DNA from: Candidatus Schekmanbacteria bacterium RIFCSPLOWO2_02_FULL_38_14
GTDB lineage: Bacteria > Schekmanbacteria > GWA2-38-11
Length of the DNA: 64,000 nucleotides
Direction: 5' to 3'
Assembly (NCBI GenBank): GCA_001790855.1
Contig: MGDH01000021.1
Span: 7,260 to 71,259 of the forward strand
The position numbers were made by a program, and so were the translations under genes. The notes below the pieces were generated by a model. That model made no database searches. It saw only the letters and a list, made by a program, of their open reading frames with translations, and had not been told where the DNA came from. How positions within the stretch are numbered: position 1 is the first letter of the stretch; each line of letters starts with the position of its first letter. Of the stretch, positions 1 to 7,303 are shown in pieces.

Positions 1-111
1 TATCTTCTTCTCTGAACCAAAGGCTCATGTTAGTTTGCCTAAAAATATATATAAAAATTTATCAGAAAGTTAGAAGCTTGACAACTTAAATGTTTGTTTT
101 TTAGGAAAGGA

Positions 112-143
112 TAAAAAAAACCGCACCCGGAAGGGTGCGGTTT
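112..143 (-). terminator. Rho-independent terminator of the PEP-CTERM gene
   Basis: An 8-bp perfect stem (121-128 with 133-140) closes a 4-base loop. Read on the minus strand it is followed by a run of T (complement of the A-run at 112-120). It lies about 35 bp after the stop codon of the PEP-CTERM gene, so it should end that transcript. The rest of 1-111 shows nothing I can support. Confidence 0.85.
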
Positions 144-176
144 CATGATTAACTAATGAGGAATTAAGCTATAAAA

Positions 177-896
177 TTACTTGCTGGATTTCTTTCTAAA
201 TAATGACATCCCTATAAGGGCAGTTCCTAAAAGCAGCAGAGTTGAAGGTTCTGGGACTGGATTCTCATTAGTGCTTTCAATGAAGTCCATAGTCATATCA
301 GCAGAAGCCCCCCCCATAATTAAAAGGCTGATAGCCCCAACATTGGCAAAGTCAGCTGCCGAGGTACCTCCCGTAGTAAAACTGGAAAACAGGGCATTTA
401 AAGTTAGTGGAATAGCATGTGGGGTACGGGTAAATGTGAAATAAGACCATTGGGTAGCACTTGTATAAACGCTTAGTGTTATTGGACTGGAATATAAATC
501 ATCATCATAGAGTACTCGCATGGCTATGTTATCATTAGCTCCGCTTTCCGTAAGGTCTGCCCCTCCAAGGCCTGTATAATCTATAGCTGGAAGTCCATCA
601 CCACCATCCCATACAATCTGGGCGGAGCCGGTAGTCGCTGAATCAAGATTAAATTTCAGGCTGAATGATGAAGGAGGGACATTAGATGTTAATGAACCGG
701 CGACACCACTACTTACTGTCAATTCCATATCCCGCTCGCCTCCAATACCCCCACTTACACTTGAGCTAGTATAACCAGGACTTGGTAGTGAAAGTGTCTG
801 AGATGTGGTAAACGAATCTATAAGAAGTGCCTGTGTATTGTTGGCAAGTATCACAGTAAATGCTGCTAAAAATATAATAACCTTTAGATATTTCAT
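177..896 (-). CDS. PEP-CTERM sorting domain protein, exported
   Basis: Secreted protein of about 239 residues with no recognised catalytic domain. It has an N-terminal signal peptide (Lys-Tyr-Leu-Lys followed by a hydrophobic stretch, about residues 1-24). The C-terminus is a classical PEP-CTERM tail: the motif VPEPSTLLLLGTALIG, then a basic end (RKKSSK). Known families with this tail are processed by exosortase and often associate with exopolysaccharide; no exosortase gene lies in this window. The middle is rich in Ser, Thr, Gly and Asp, typical of surface proteins. I chose the ATG at 896 over the GTG one codon earlier because AAGGAG sits 6 bases upstream of it. A sigma-54 promoter and two paired upstream sites precede it, and a strong terminator follows, so it is monocistronic. 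Confidence 0.9.
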   Translation of the reverse strand: MKYLKVIIFLAAFTVILANNTQALLIDSFTTSQTLSLPSPGYTSSSVSGGIGGERDMELTVSSGVAGSLTSNVPPSSFSLKFNLDSATTGSAQIVWDGGDGLPAIDYTGLGGADLTESGANDNIAMRVLYDDDLYSSPITLSVYTSATQWSYFTFTRTPHAIPLTLNALFSSFTTGGTSAADFANVGAISLLIMGGASADMTMDFIESTNENPVPEPSTLLLLGTALIGMSLFRKKSSK

Positions 897-954
897 CACA
901 AACTCCTTAGTTTAAAAAATTAAAATTACTCTAAACATCTTTAATTTTTGTTAA

Positions 955-970
955 TGCAATTTTTATGCCA
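955..970 (-). promoter_or_regulatory. Sigma-54 (RpoN) promoter, -24/-12
   Basis: Minus-strand reading is TGGCATAAAAATTGCA. This matches the RpoN consensus TGGCAC-N5-TTGCW at all positions but one, with the invariant GG and GC exactly 10 bases apart. The predicted start point is near 945, giving a leader of about 50 bases before the PEP-CTERM ATG. Sigma-54 promoters need a remote activator; two candidate activator sites lie about 120 and 180 bp upstream. Confidence 0.8.
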
Positions 971-1073
971 TTCTAAAATAGCATTCTATTTTTTCTTCTA
1001 ACCCATTGTAATAATTTATAAAAATTCTTTTTGATACTTGTATTCGGTTAAAGTTATTTTTTCTTTTTTAAGT

Positions 1074-1102
1074 AAAAAATGTTCAAAAACCCGACGTTTT
1101 TT
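1074..1102 (-). promoter_or_regulatory. Candidate activator (enhancer) site, proximal copy
   Basis: Contains TGTTCAAAAACCCGACG (plus strand) inside imperfect inverted arms (AAAAAATGT at 1074-1082, ACGTTTTTT at 1094-1102, one mismatch). The core is almost identical to the copy at 1136-1162. Its centre is about 120 bp upstream of the -24 element, the usual place for an NtrC-class binding site. The identity of the regulator is inference. Confidence 0.6.
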
Positions 1103-1135
1103 CTATAAAAATCTAACTCATTGAAATATAAGTCT

Positions 1136-1162
1136 AAAAAGTGTTCAAAATCCCGACACTTC
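1136..1162 (-). promoter_or_regulatory. Candidate activator (enhancer) site, distal copy
   Basis: Contains TGTTCAAAATCCCGACA with arms AAGTGT and ACACTT that pair perfectly. The two sites share the core TGTTCAAAA-CCCGAC but differ in the arm bases. In each site the arms stay complementary, as expected of a dimer-binding palindrome. Centre-to-centre spacing is about 62 bp, close to six helical turns. Confidence 0.6.
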
Positions 1163-1201
1163 TAAGAATGACTTATCAGAATAGGACAGGTTGTTGAATA
1201 G

Positions 1202-2356
1202 TTATACAATTGCCCTTAATCCCAGAACATTCTCTGCAATAATAAGCTTTTGAATCTGCGAGGTTCCTTCATAAATTGTAGCTACTCTTGCATCACGGTA
1301 ATACCTTTCAACAGGGAAATCATCACAATAACCGTATCCGCCGTGAATCTGGATGGCATCGTGGGAAGCCCTGACTGCTGCTTCTGTGCAGAAGTATTTT
1401 GCGATTGAGGTCTCAACAGTATTTCTGATTTTTTTATTCTTCAAATCTCCAGCCCTGTAAACAAGAAGCCGACCTGCATCCCTGTCAACCGCCATCTTTG
1501 CAATCATATCCTGAACAAGCTGGAACTCCCCGATTGGCTTGCCGAATGCTTTTCTTTCTCTTGCATAGGTTGTGCAGGCATCGATGCAACCCTGAATTAT
1601 TCCAACACACCCTGCTGCAACGCTGTACCTGCCGTTATCAAGGCAAGCCATTGCAATTTTAAATCCCTCTCCTACTTCTCCAAAAAGGCAGTTTTCAGGG
1701 ATTTCAACGTCTTCAAGAAAAAGGGCTGCGGTATTGCTTGCCCTGAGTCCCATTTTCCCTGTGATTTCGTTTGATGAGAAACCCCTGGTTTTTGTATCAA
1801 CGATGAATGCGGCAATCCCTTTATGTTTTTTGGCTTTGTCTGTTTGTGCAAAAAGAATGGCTATGTCTGCTATTCCGCCATTTGAAATCCACATCTTGCT
1901 GCCATTCAAAATCCATTTTCCGTTTTTATACCTTGCTGTTGTTGTTTGTTTTGAAGCATCACTTCCTGCGTCAGGTTCAGTCAGGGCAAAGCAGCCTATA
2001 ATTTCTCCTTTACAAAGAGCGGGGATATATTTTTTCTTCTGCTCTTCAGTTCCCCATTCAAGTATACCAAGCTCAATCAGGGAGATTTGAACAGATATTG
2101 TAGTCCTTATTGACGAGTCAACCCTGCCTATCTCCTCGCTCATTACTGCATAGCTGATATAATCAAAACCGCTTCCTCCGTATTCCTGCGGCACAGGTCC
2201 TCCGAGAAATCCAAGAGAAGCCATCTTTTTTAAAATATCCTCAGGGAAATGGCAATTCCTGTCATTTTCTTTTGCGTGGGGAGCTATTTCTTCATCAGCA
2301 AACTTTTTAGCCATCTTCCTTATCATTAACTGTTCTTCAGTGAAATCGAAGTTCAT
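1202..2356 (-). CDS. Acyl-CoA dehydrogenase (butyryl-CoA dehydrogenase-like)
   Basis: FAD-dependent enzyme of 384 residues that introduces a trans-2 double bond into acyl-CoA and passes electrons to ETF or, in anaerobes, sometimes an ETF-linked bifurcating system. Full family length. Visible signatures are the FAD-binding segment ALTEPDAGSDAS (about residues 130-140), WISNGG after it, and the C-terminal QIHGGYGY and IYEGTSQIQK, whose Glu is the expected catalytic base. A strong Shine-Dalgarno (AAAGGAGGG) precedes the ATG. No etfAB or enoyl-CoA hydratase is adjacent, so the natural chain length cannot be read from context. It sits downstream of, and on the same strand as, the arginine pair, but about 150 bp of repeat DNA separates them. 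Confidence 0.92.
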   Translation of the reverse strand: MNFDFTEEQLMIRKMAKKFADEEIAPHAKENDRNCHFPEDILKKMASLGFLGGPVPQEYGGSGFDYISYAVMSEEIGRVDSSIRTTISVQISLIELGILEWGTEEQKKKYIPALCKGEIIGCFALTEPDAGSDASKQTTTARYKNGKWILNGSKMWISNGGIADIAILFAQTDKAKKHKGIAAFIVDTKTRGFSSNEITGKMGLRASNTAALFLEDVEIPENCLFGEVGEGFKIAMACLDNGRYSVAAGCVGIIQGCIDACTTYARERKAFGKPIGEFQLVQDMIAKMAVDRDAGRLLVYRAGDLKNKKIRNTVETSIAKYFCTEAAVRASHDAIQIHGGYGYCDDFPVERYYRDARVATIYEGTSQIQKLIIAENVLGLRAIV

Positions 2357-2390
2357 AAAAAATCCCTCCTTTAATGAACAGCTGAAGTAA

Positions 2391-2484
2391 TGTCAAATTC
2401 TAAAACTCAAAGTTCAAATAACTAAAAATTTTGATATTTGAGTTTTGACATTCATTTGACATTTTGATTTTGACCTTTGCATTT
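2391..2484. repeat. A+T-rich imperfect hairpin repeat, copy 1
   Basis: Runs of the type TCAAA/AAACTCAAAG followed by complementary TTTGAGTTTTGACA form an imperfect inverted repeat. Very similar texts recur at about 6777, 20990, 53466, 55858, 57867 and 60498, always between genes. It has no coding content. Confidence 0.65.
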
Positions 2485-2505
2485 TATTCAATATAACATA
2501 TATAT

Positions 2506-3303
2506 CTAAATAAATAATACCAAACATTTTGCACTTCCGCCAGCCTTTATGAATTCAGAAAGATTGGTTTCAAATACCCTGTATTTTAATTTCAGCAGCT
2601 TGTTCTTCAAGCCATCACAGCCGGAGTTTAAAACAACATCCCTTCCTATGCATATTGCATTACACCCAAATTTTAATGCCTCGGTTTTTTTTACGGCTAT
2701 GCTTTTCTTGATATAATTTTTAATTATTTTCCTTCCAAACAAGTCAAATGCATATGGATAATATGCTATCTCACCATTGGAGAGAGGAAGAAAACAGGTG
2801 TCCAAGTGATAGAATTTCTGGTTTACCAACTCAAGCGAAAGGATTCTTTTATTTATAATTTTTGAGATTCTTGTATGTGCATTTATGTCAGACCTTATAA
2901 TATACCCTGCATAAAAATTTTCTCCGCATAGAAGAAGGTCTCCCTCTCCTTCAAAATTCGTTTCTTCAGGCAGTTCCTCTATCCTGTAACCGTTTTTCTT
3001 GAACCATTTTTCAAAAAACCCTGACTCCCCCTTCCTCTGTTTGAATCTGAAATTGCTTTTTATGAATGTATTGTTGAATACAAATCCGGCATTTGCAGTA
3101 AATACCATGTCAGGGTAATTTTTCTGAGGTTCAATTAATTTTATTTCAATGCCTATTTTCCTATTGATAAGGTTATATAAATCTTCCCATTGCTTCCTTG
3201 AGAGTTTCTTGTCAGAATCTTTTTTAACATCCATCCACGGATTAATTTCATACCTGATGCCGTAATAGTCAGGAGGGCACATTAATATAGATTTCTTTAT
3301 CAT
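2506..3303 (-). CDS. Arginine dihydrolase (ArgZ/AgrE N-domain type), amidinotransferase superfamily
   Basis: Protein of 265 residues with the guanidine-modifying fold signatures: PDMVFTANAG (residues 64-73), FEGEGD (117-122), YHLDTCF with His166, and GGSAKC with Cys260 just before the C-terminus. Asn71 lies in FTANAG, where ArgZ-type arginine dihydrolases carry an Asn important for the second hydrolysis. Such enzymes convert arginine to ornithine, CO2 and two NH3. The next gene upstream encodes a LOR/SDH-type ornithine cyclodeaminase. In cyanobacterial AgrE these two domains are fused in one protein, so the neighbourhood supports an arginine-to-proline route. An alternative is dimethylarginine hydrolase. 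No clear Shine-Dalgarno is visible. Confidence 0.75.
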   Translation of the reverse strand: MIKKSILMCPPDYYGIRYEINPWMDVKKDSDKKLSRKQWEDLYNLINRKIGIEIKLIEPQKNYPDMVFTANAGFVFNNTFIKSNFRFKQRKGESGFFEKWFKKNGYRIEELPEETNFEGEGDLLLCGENFYAGYIIRSDINAHTRISKIINKRILSLELVNQKFYHLDTCFLPLSNGEIAYYPYAFDLFGRKIIKNYIKKSIAVKKTEALKFGCNAICIGRDVVLNSGCDGLKNKLLKLKYRVFETNLSEFIKAGGSAKCLVLFI

Positions 3304-3328
3304 TGTTTATATTGTGGCTTTTGTGAAA

Positions 3329-3523
3329 TGTAGAAACAGGTCTTCAGACCTGTTAAAAAAAACAGATTTACAGAAATGTTATTGCGAGGAGCTATTTCGC
3401 GACGAAGCAATCTCTGCTTAGGGTTATAAGTTTTAAGTAGTAAGTTTTAATTGAGATTGCTTCGCTTCGCTCGCAATGACAGACATGAAATTGTCGGTCA
3501 TCCTGTGAAGGTCTGTTTCTACA
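3329..3523. repeat. Composite inverted-repeat element (MITE-like) between the arginine genes
   Basis: Outer arms TGTAGAAACAGGTCTTC (3329-3345) and GAAGGTCTGTTTCTACA (3507-3523) are complementary apart from two positions. Inside lies a second pair: ATTGCGAGGAGC...GAAGCAATCTC (3381-3414) against GAGATTGCTTCG...CGCAATGAC (3453-3480). A short perfect hairpin (AACAGGTCT/AGACCTGTT) sits at the left edge. The inner motif recurs at 4877-5088. No ORF is worth calling. Confidence 0.7.
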
Positions 3524-3569
3524 AATTATTTTTTTCAGGAAATTTATAATCTCCTGTTTAACAGCGTTT

Positions 3570-4796
3570 CTATATCTGGAACAGGTAATTAGTTAACTCC
3601 CTTAAAAAAAGTTCTGCATCGGTTACAAGACCAATAGCCTGAAAACTCCCCCTGTCAGCAAGCTTTGTTACCATTTCGGGATTTATGTCAACACATACTG
3701 TAGTAACAGATGAAGGAAGAATATTGCCTATTGCTATGGAGTGAAGCATTGATGCAATCATTATTGAAAGAGAAACATCTTTTATTTTGTTGCGCATCAG
3801 CGCCTGTGCTTCATTTGTATCTGTAATTACTTCAGGCAAAGGCCCATCATCTCGGATTGAACCTGCAAGAACGAAATCGACACCATTTTTTATGCAGGAA
3901 TACAGGATTCCTTCCCGCAGTATTCCCTTCTCAACAGCTTTTTTTATTCCACCAGCTTTTCTTATGGTGTTTATTGTCCTGAGATGATGTTCATGACCTC
4001 TTTTGGTCTGAACGCCCTCTTTTAAAGAGACACCAAGGGATGTCCCGAACAGCGAGGCTTCAATATCGTGGGTTGCAAACCCGTTTCCGGAAAACAGGAT
4101 GTCAATAAACCCTTCATTAATTAAGATTTCTAAATATTTTCTTGCTCCGGTATGGATAATTGCAGGTCCGCAGACAAAAAGGATTTTTCCTTTCCTCTTG
4201 CTTTTTATCTCTTTCATATTCTCTGCTATGTTTTTAATGATAAGCCATTTTGATTTCTCAGGAGATATTGAACTGCCCATAAACTCAAAGACACCCTTAT
4301 GCTTGATTCTTTTTCCTGGGTCAACCCTTACTCCATCATGACCTAAAACTATTTTATCTCCTCTTTTTACTTCATTCATTTTTATACAATATGCCTTCTT
4401 AAAGTCATTTGTGACTGCGATACCGCTGTCCATGCAGATATTTTCTACCTGAAGCCATTTCCCTTTAATATAAATTTCTGCTGGAAGATTGGTGGTTATG
4501 TGAAAGTTATCAGGAAAGATTCCATCATTTTCTGTTTCTTTTAATTTGACCTCTGTCTGCCTGACCGGAGCAGCGCCGAGCTTAAGGATTCTTGACATTA
4601 TGTTTTCAATGATTGGTTTTGATGGGGCTGTTACTTTTATTCTGGCGTAACTCGGGTCTTTTTTTGTCCTTCCTATTTTTATTTCCTCTGATTCGTAGTT
4701 TCCGCCGTGGTCCAGAATTTCATCAAAAATTTTGGGAAGGGTTAATGAATCAATGATGTGTCCTTTTATTTCAATAAGCTCTGAAAACTTTTTCAT
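3570..4796 (-). CDS. LOR/SDH-type ornithine cyclodeaminase (TIGR00300-like)
   Basis: Protein of 408 residues resembling the LOR/SDH bifunctional-enzyme conserved family, whose AgrE C-terminal domain converts ornithine to proline plus NH3 using bound NAD. The N-terminal 100 residues (HIIDSLTLPKIFDEILDHGG...) are the characteristic substrate domain. A nucleotide-binding Rossmann segment starts near residue 200 (GKILFVCGPAIIHTGA). It precedes the arginine dihydrolase on the same strand with a 266-bp gap filled by a MITE-like repeat, so co-transcription is possible but not assured. Upstream sequence shows no good Shine-Dalgarno. Other members of the family were once called lysine-ketoglutarate reductase/saccharopine dehydrogenase; that role is less likely here given the partner gene. 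Confidence 0.78.
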   Translation of the reverse strand: MKKFSELIEIKGHIIDSLTLPKIFDEILDHGGNYESEEIKIGRTKKDPSYARIKVTAPSKPIIENIMSRILKLGAAPVRQTEVKLKETENDGIFPDNFHITTNLPAEIYIKGKWLQVENICMDSGIAVTNDFKKAYCIKMNEVKRGDKIVLGHDGVRVDPGKRIKHKGVFEFMGSSISPEKSKWLIIKNIAENMKEIKSKRKGKILFVCGPAIIHTGARKYLEILINEGFIDILFSGNGFATHDIEASLFGTSLGVSLKEGVQTKRGHEHHLRTINTIRKAGGIKKAVEKGILREGILYSCIKNGVDFVLAGSIRDDGPLPEVITDTNEAQALMRNKIKDVSLSIMIASMLHSIAIGNILPSSVTTVCVDINPEMVTKLADRGSFQAIGLVTDAELFLRELTNYLFQI

Positions 4797-4852
4797 AAAT
4801 TTTAAAAAATATGTTTGACGTTTGAATTAAATGCGAATTTTTTGTAAAGACA

Positions 4853-5119
4853 AGCTAAACAGTCTGACCGAGAATGGTCATTGCGAGGAGCAAAGCGGTT
4901 GCGAGGCAAAGCCGAAGCAAACCCGGAGCAGATTCCTTCGCTTCGCTCGGAACAAGCTCCGCAATCTGACCCGAAGGGTCATTACGAGAGCCGATTTATC
5001 GGCTCGTGGTAATCTCATTAGATTGCTTCGCTTAAGCTCGCAACGACTTCGTCGGATTGCCACGCTCCCTTCGGTCGCTCGCAATGACAAAAGGGAATTC
5101 TCAGTCAGCCTGTTAAGCT
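4853..5119. repeat. Long inverted-repeat element (REP/MITE-like)
   Basis: Ends are GTCATTGCGAGGAGC (4877) and GCTCGCAATGAC (5077-5088). Both lie inside outer arms AGCTAAACAGTCTGACCGAGAAT (4853-4875) and its near complement at 5097-5119. Internal units (TTCGCTTCGCTCGG, GCCGATTTATCGGCTCG) are themselves palindromic. It fills the space between the divergently oriented cyclodeaminase and epimerase genes. Open frames across it on both strands are by-products of the repeat. Confidence 0.75.
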
Positions 5120-5267
5120 GCGTTAGCAAAAAGTTAAAATATATTTAATTATATATTAGTTATTGAAATTATAAAAGAGAAATATTTTGTTGTGAAGTTT
5201 TTTCATTGACGAAAAATATTGCCTGTGATAGCTGATTAAAAATAGTTTGAATGGAGGGAAAAGAGAG

Positions 5268-5723
5268 TTGATTGACGGAGTAAAAGTAAAAAAATTAAAG
5301 GTCATTCCTGATGAAAGAGGCAGGCTGATGGAAATTCTGCGCTGCGATGATGAATGTTTTATAAAGTTTGGACAGGTGTATATGACCACAGCATATCCAA
5401 ACGTGGTAAAGGCATGGCATTATCATAAAAATCAGGCGGATAATTTTGTTGTTGTAAAAGGGATGATGAAACTGGTTTTATTCGACCAGAGAAGTGATTC
5501 TCCAACCCATAAAGAGATAAACGAATTTTTCATTGGTGAACATAACCCAATGCTTGTACAGATTCCAAATTTGGTTGTTCACGGGTTTAAATGCATAGGG
5601 GAAACTGAAGCGCTTGTTCTCAACTGCCCTACAGAAAAATATGATTATAAAAATCCTGATGAGCACAGGATTGATCCATACAATAATGATATTCCTTATA
5701 ACTGGAATGTTAAGGAAGGGTAA
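5268..5723 (+). CDS. Cupin-type sugar epimerase (RmlC/dTDP-4-dehydrorhamnose 3,5-epimerase family)
   Basis: Cupin protein of about 151 residues. The text VIPDERGRLMEILR and the histidine-rich AWHYHKNQADNFVVVKG segment are typical of short RmlC-like epimerases acting on nucleotide sugars. I set the start at TTG 5268 (MIDGVKV...) because GGAGGG lies about 9 bases upstream and family members begin there; an earlier in-frame TTG at 5247 lacks a ribosome-binding site. It is followed after 15 bases by the polyprenyl synthase gene, so the two are probably one transcript. Sugar nucleotide and polyprenyl-lipid supply would fit cell-envelope glycan assembly, but the exact sugar is not determinable. Confidence 0.75.
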   Translation: MIDGVKVKKLKVIPDERGRLMEILRCDDECFIKFGQVYMTTAYPNVVKAWHYHKNQADNFVVVKGMMKLVLFDQRSDSPTHKEINEFFIGEHNPMLVQIPNLVVHGFKCIGETEALVLNCPTEKYDYKNPDEHRIDPYNNDIPYNWNVKEG

Positions 5724-5738
5724 GGACGGGAATCAGTT

Positions 5739-6707
5739 ATGCTTGATTTTTTAAAACCAATAGAGGAAGACCTTGAGTTTGTTGAAAGAGAGACATATGA
5801 AAGACTCAAAAACAATGTTTCTCTGATTTCAAACATAGGCATGCATATCGCAAAAAGCGGTGGCAAGAGGTTGAGGCCCGCACTCGTGCTCCTTTCAGCA
5901 AAACTATGCGGTTACACAGGAGAAAGGAGTATTGATATAGCTTGTGTGGTTGAATTTATCCATACTGCAACCCTTCTTCATGATGATGTGGTGGATGAAG
6001 CAGATATAAGAAGAGGGAGCCCTTCTGCGAATTCTAAATGGGGAAGCGAGGCAAGCATACTTGTTGGAGACTATCTATTTTCCAAGGCATTTTCGCTTCT
6101 GGTCAGGAGTTCAGACTTAAGAATAATGGAGTCGCTTTCAGGGGCTTCAATAAAAATGGCAGAGGGAGAGGTTCTGCAGTTATCAAAACGCCATGATATA
6201 AACATCTCCAAGGAATGCTACATTGATATAATAACACGAAAGACAGCAGAATTGATTTCTTCCTGCTGTGAGGTTGGCGCTATTATTGCAAAAGCCAAAA
6301 CAGAGGAAGAAGAGGCACTGGCATCTTACGGGAGAAATATTGGCATAGCTTTTCAGCTTGTTGATGATACTCTGGACTTTATAGCAAAAAGGGAGAAGCT
6401 CGGGAAGCCCCTTGGCAATGATTTGAAAGAGGGGAAGATCACAATGCCTCTTTTGAAGGTGGTAGAAAGCGAGTCAGAAGAAAATATAGAGAAAATAAAA
6501 AAGATTTTATCCCATTCAGGTTTAAATGGAAATGGCGTTGTGTTTATATTGGACCTTGTAAAAAAGCATAACGGAATTGAATATGCGCTTGACATGGCGG
6601 CAGATTACAGCCGGAAAGCAAAAGAAAACCTTGCAATATTTCCATTCTCAAAAGAAAAAGGGCTTTTACTTGAACTGGCTGATTATATAGTAAAAAGGGA
6701 CCACTAA
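5739..6707 (+). CDS. Trans-polyprenyl diphosphate synthase (IspB/HepT family)
   Basis: Long-chain E-prenyl diphosphate synthase of 322 residues, which adds isopentenyl units to an allylic primer to give the side chain of ubiquinone or menaquinone. Both aspartate-rich motifs are present: LLHDDVVDEADIRRG (first motif, residues 82-86) and QLVDDTLDF (second, 209-213). GGKRLRP near residue 41 is the usual substrate-binding start. Family length is normal. It lies 15 bases after the epimerase gene with AAGGA before the ATG. The chain length set by the residues before the first motif cannot be assigned with confidence. Confidence 0.92.
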   Translation: MLDFLKPIEEDLEFVERETYERLKNNVSLISNIGMHIAKSGGKRLRPALVLLSAKLCGYTGERSIDIACVVEFIHTATLLHDDVVDEADIRRGSPSANSKWGSEASILVGDYLFSKAFSLLVRSSDLRIMESLSGASIKMAEGEVLQLSKRHDINISKECYIDIITRKTAELISSCCEVGAIIAKAKTEEEEALASYGRNIGIAFQLVDDTLDFIAKREKLGKPLGNDLKEGKITMPLLKVVESESEENIEKIKKILSHSGLNGNGVVFILDLVKKHNGIEYALDMAADYSRKAKENLAIFPFSKEKGLLLELADYIVKRDH

Positions 6708-6776
6708 GGATTATTTCTGGTAAAGTGCTAATTGTCTAACAATCTCTTTAATATGATTTAAGCCATTCATAAAATT

Positions 6777-6842
6777 ACATTGAAAATTTCAAATATCAAA
6801 TTCCAAACAAATTTAAATTAACAAAATTCAAAGTTTGAAACA
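6777..6842. repeat. A+T-rich hairpin repeat, copy 2
   Basis: Short version of the TCAAATATCAAATTCC / AAATTCAAAGTTTGAAA repeat family also seen at 2391. Non-coding. Confidence 0.5.
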
Positions 6843-6864
6843 ATTTGGAGCATTCAAGTAGTGA

Positions 6865-6910
6865 AAATCCCCCCATCCCCCCTTTGACAAAGGGGGGTTA
6901 GGGGGGATTT
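6865..6910. repeat. C/G-run palindrome, possible bidirectional terminator
   Basis: AAATCCCCCC-AT-CCCCCCTTT at the left pairs with AAAGGGGGG-TTA-GGGGGGATTT at the right around a 3-base loop. The stem is very stable and ends in A/T runs. It follows the polyprenyl synthase gene by about 160 bp and precedes the DUF4911 gene, so it may insulate the two, but it also looks like a widespread dispersed repeat type. Confidence 0.65.
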
Positions 6911-6991
6911 AGATGACTCAATGGAATTGTCGGACAGCCTGCAAACTGCGTGGAGATTTAATTTAAATATTATTTAAAATTTATTATTATT

Positions 6992-7207
6992 ATGAATACT
7001 ATTCAGATTAAGGCAGTGGTTGACTCGAAAAATATTGTTTTTCTTCACTGGATAATAGAGTCATATGATGGTATTGCAATAATGAGTATTATGGACTCAA
7101 AGCAGGGATTGGTTGAATTTCATATTTCACCGGATTTAACTGAAACATTCAAAAAGCTCATAACCTCGCTTGATTTTAAGGTGGAAATGCTGGAATCATC
7201 TGGATAA
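6992..7207 (+). CDS. DUF4911-like small protein
   Basis: Protein of 71 residues, soluble, no signal or membrane segment. The pattern KNIVFLHWIIESYDGIAIMSIMD followed by GLVEFHISP resembles the DUF4911 family, small proteins of unknown function common in deltaproteobacteria-like genomes. It lies 97 bases upstream of tldD on the same strand. The ribosome-binding site is weak. Function unknown. Confidence 0.65.
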   Translation: MNTIQIKAVVDSKNIVFLHWIIESYDGIAIMSIMDSKQGLVEFHISPDLTETFKKLITSLDFKVEMLESSG

Positions 7208-7303
7208 AAGAATTCAATGTTTAAGTGGCACATTGAATATTCTCAATAAAAAAGGCATTTGCAAAAGGACCCTATAGAAAAATAATAAGGAGATTGCTGA
7301 AAA

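Noticed and set aside
3331-3358. Hairpin AACAGGTCT/AGACCTGTT as terminator of the cyclodeaminase gene
   Set aside because: For minus-strand transcription the T-run would precede the stem, not follow it; it is part of the repeat element.
4831-5148. Open frames on both strands (105 and 83 codons) over 4831-5148
   Set aside because: They coincide with an inverted-repeat element, have repeat-driven composition (Arg/Ser/Leu runs) and no ribosome-binding site.
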